A stretch of DNA of 6,339 bases from an uncultured Campylobacter sp. (GTDB lineage: Bacteria > Campylobacterota > Campylobacteria > Campylobacterales > Campylobacteraceae). Position numbers and translations under genes: made by a program. Below are positions 5,622 through 6,339 of this stretch, in pieces. Every line of letters starts with the position of its first letter. Within the stretch, counting starts at the first letter, position 1. Location: NCBI RefSeq assembly GCF_937997535.1, contig NZ_CALKTT010000085.1:1-6339 (forward strand), written 5' to 3'. The notes under the pieces were generated by a model that saw only the letters and a program-made list of their open reading frames with translations, was not told the DNA's origin and made no database searches.

Positions 5622-6339
5622 GTAAAGTAGCTTTAAAATCGTGGCGGCAACGACGAGCAGAAGCATCTTGCGCACAAATTTCACGTCGCATCGCATCACT
5701 AGGCTTGAGCCTGCGAAGCTGCCCGCGATCTGTCCAACCGCCATCACCGCTCCGACGAGCCATAAAATTTGCCCGCCGATGATAAAAACGCCCAAAGAGA
5801 CGATGTTTGAGGTGAAATTTAAAACTTTCGTGTGTGCGACCGCCTTTTTCATATAAAGCCCTAAAATTCCCACGAGTGTAAACGTCCAAAACGAGCCTGT
5901 ACCAGGGCCGAAAAATCCGTCGTAAAACCCTAAAACAAGCCCAAAAATCGCGTAAAAGCTCTTTTTTGACATCTTGGGTTTGGCGGGCGCTTCGCCTAGG
6001 TTCGGCGAAAAAATCATATAAAAGAAAAGCGCCAGCAGCAGGATCGGAATGAGATAGTTTAGGAATTTCGCATCGATTAGGAGCAGGACATAAGCGCCGA
6101 CGAGCCCGCCTACGAACGTAAAAATCACGCCGCGCAGGATCTCCGCCGTATTGACGTAGCCCTTGCGGATGAAATTTAAAGCGGCGGTGAAGCTTCCGAA
6201 GCTGCCTTGAAATCTATTTGTGGCGATCGCTACATGCGGCGGAACGCCCACGGCAAGCAGCGCAGGCAGCGAAATCAACCCGCCGCCGCCCGCGATCGAG
6301 TCGATAAATCCGCCGAAAAACGCCGCTGCAAAAAGCACC
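5604..6339 (-). CDS. TauE/SafE family sulfite/anion exporter-like permease, 3' part
   Basis: The visible 244 residues are a polytopic inner-membrane protein of the TauE/SafE (formerly DUF81) family, whose characterised members are linked to export of sulfite or organosulfur anions. The family's two-fold repeat is seen: GGFIDSIAGGGGLISLPALL at 9-28 and TNRFQGSFGSF at 40-50 in the first half, LGFYDGFFGPGTG at 136-148 and KVLNFTSN at 171-178 in the second. About seven hydrophobic segments are present. The frame is open to the window edge; the GTG at 6338 is probably internal, because members usually have some 10-20 further residues, so only a small part is missing. The gene ends with TAA at 5606-5604, next to a duplicated copy of its own last codons. 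Family is confident; the substrate is not known. Confidence 0.93.
   Translation of the reverse strand, partial: VLFAAAFFGGFIDSIAGGGGLISLPALLAVGVPPHVAIATNRFQGSFGSFTAALNFIRKGYVNTAEILRGVIFTFVGGLVGAYVLLLIDAKFLNYLIPILLLALFFYMIFSPNLGEAPAKPKMSKKSFYAIFGLVLGFYDGFFGPGTGSFWTFTLVGILGLYMKKAVAHTKVLNFTSNIVSLGVFIIGGQILWLVGAVMAVGQIAGSFAGSSLVMRCDVKFVRKMLLLVVAATILKLLYGLIAS

Noticed and set aside
5506..5889. 127-codon minus-strand ORF
   Set aside because: It overlaps the TauE-like gene in another frame on the same strand, and its C-terminal repeats are just the translated 12-bp array.

Overview
The window looks like a chromosomal segment of a Campylobacter species outside the jejuni/coli group, probably one of the higher-GC oral or intestinal species (C. 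gracilis or the rectus/showae group). This is inferred from the many AAATTT, AAATTTAGC and AAAATTTTA tracts in an otherwise GC-rich background, from the AAGGAG-type ribosome binding sites, and from the gene families. The sequence alone does not fix the species.

Layout, left to right. Positions 1-507 (+) hold the 3' end of a sodium:alanine symporter (AGCS family), followed by a strong inverted repeat. A MOSC-domain protein of the YiiM type (654-1340, +) follows, with an unusual double Shine-Dalgarno and an 11-codon upstream ORF. Positions 1341-2083 contain no convincing gene but several inverted repeats, a possible promoter and a terminator-like hairpin. On the minus strand, 3852 to 2084, lie two adjacent genes: a SUKH (SMI1/KNR4) family gene broken by an in-frame TAG and carrying a roughly 98-residue low-complexity insert, then a 338-aa protein with DUF7738-like and DUF6892-like regions. 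Upstream of them, also on the minus strand, is a RidA-family enamine/imine deaminase (4070-4444). About 1.1 kb without genes (4445-5603) is filled with degenerate short repeats. The window ends in the 3' part of a TauE/SafE-family membrane permease (5604-6339, minus).

How the genes relate. The SUKH and DUF6892 genes are separated by only 32 bases and probably form one transcription unit. SUKH is an established immunity-protein superfamily of toxin and contact-inhibition systems, and DUF6892-type proteins resemble such accessory proteins. The pair therefore looks like a remnant or orphan immunity island, but no toxin gene is visible. The symporter, MOSC, RidA and TauE genes are ordinary housekeeping or transport genes with no evident shared pathway. 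I see no complete undescribed system. The best leads are the interrupted, repeat-expanded SUKH gene, the two degenerate repeat families in the 1.1-kb gap, the overlapping upstream ORF before the MOSC gene, and a possible small RNA near 1887-2042.
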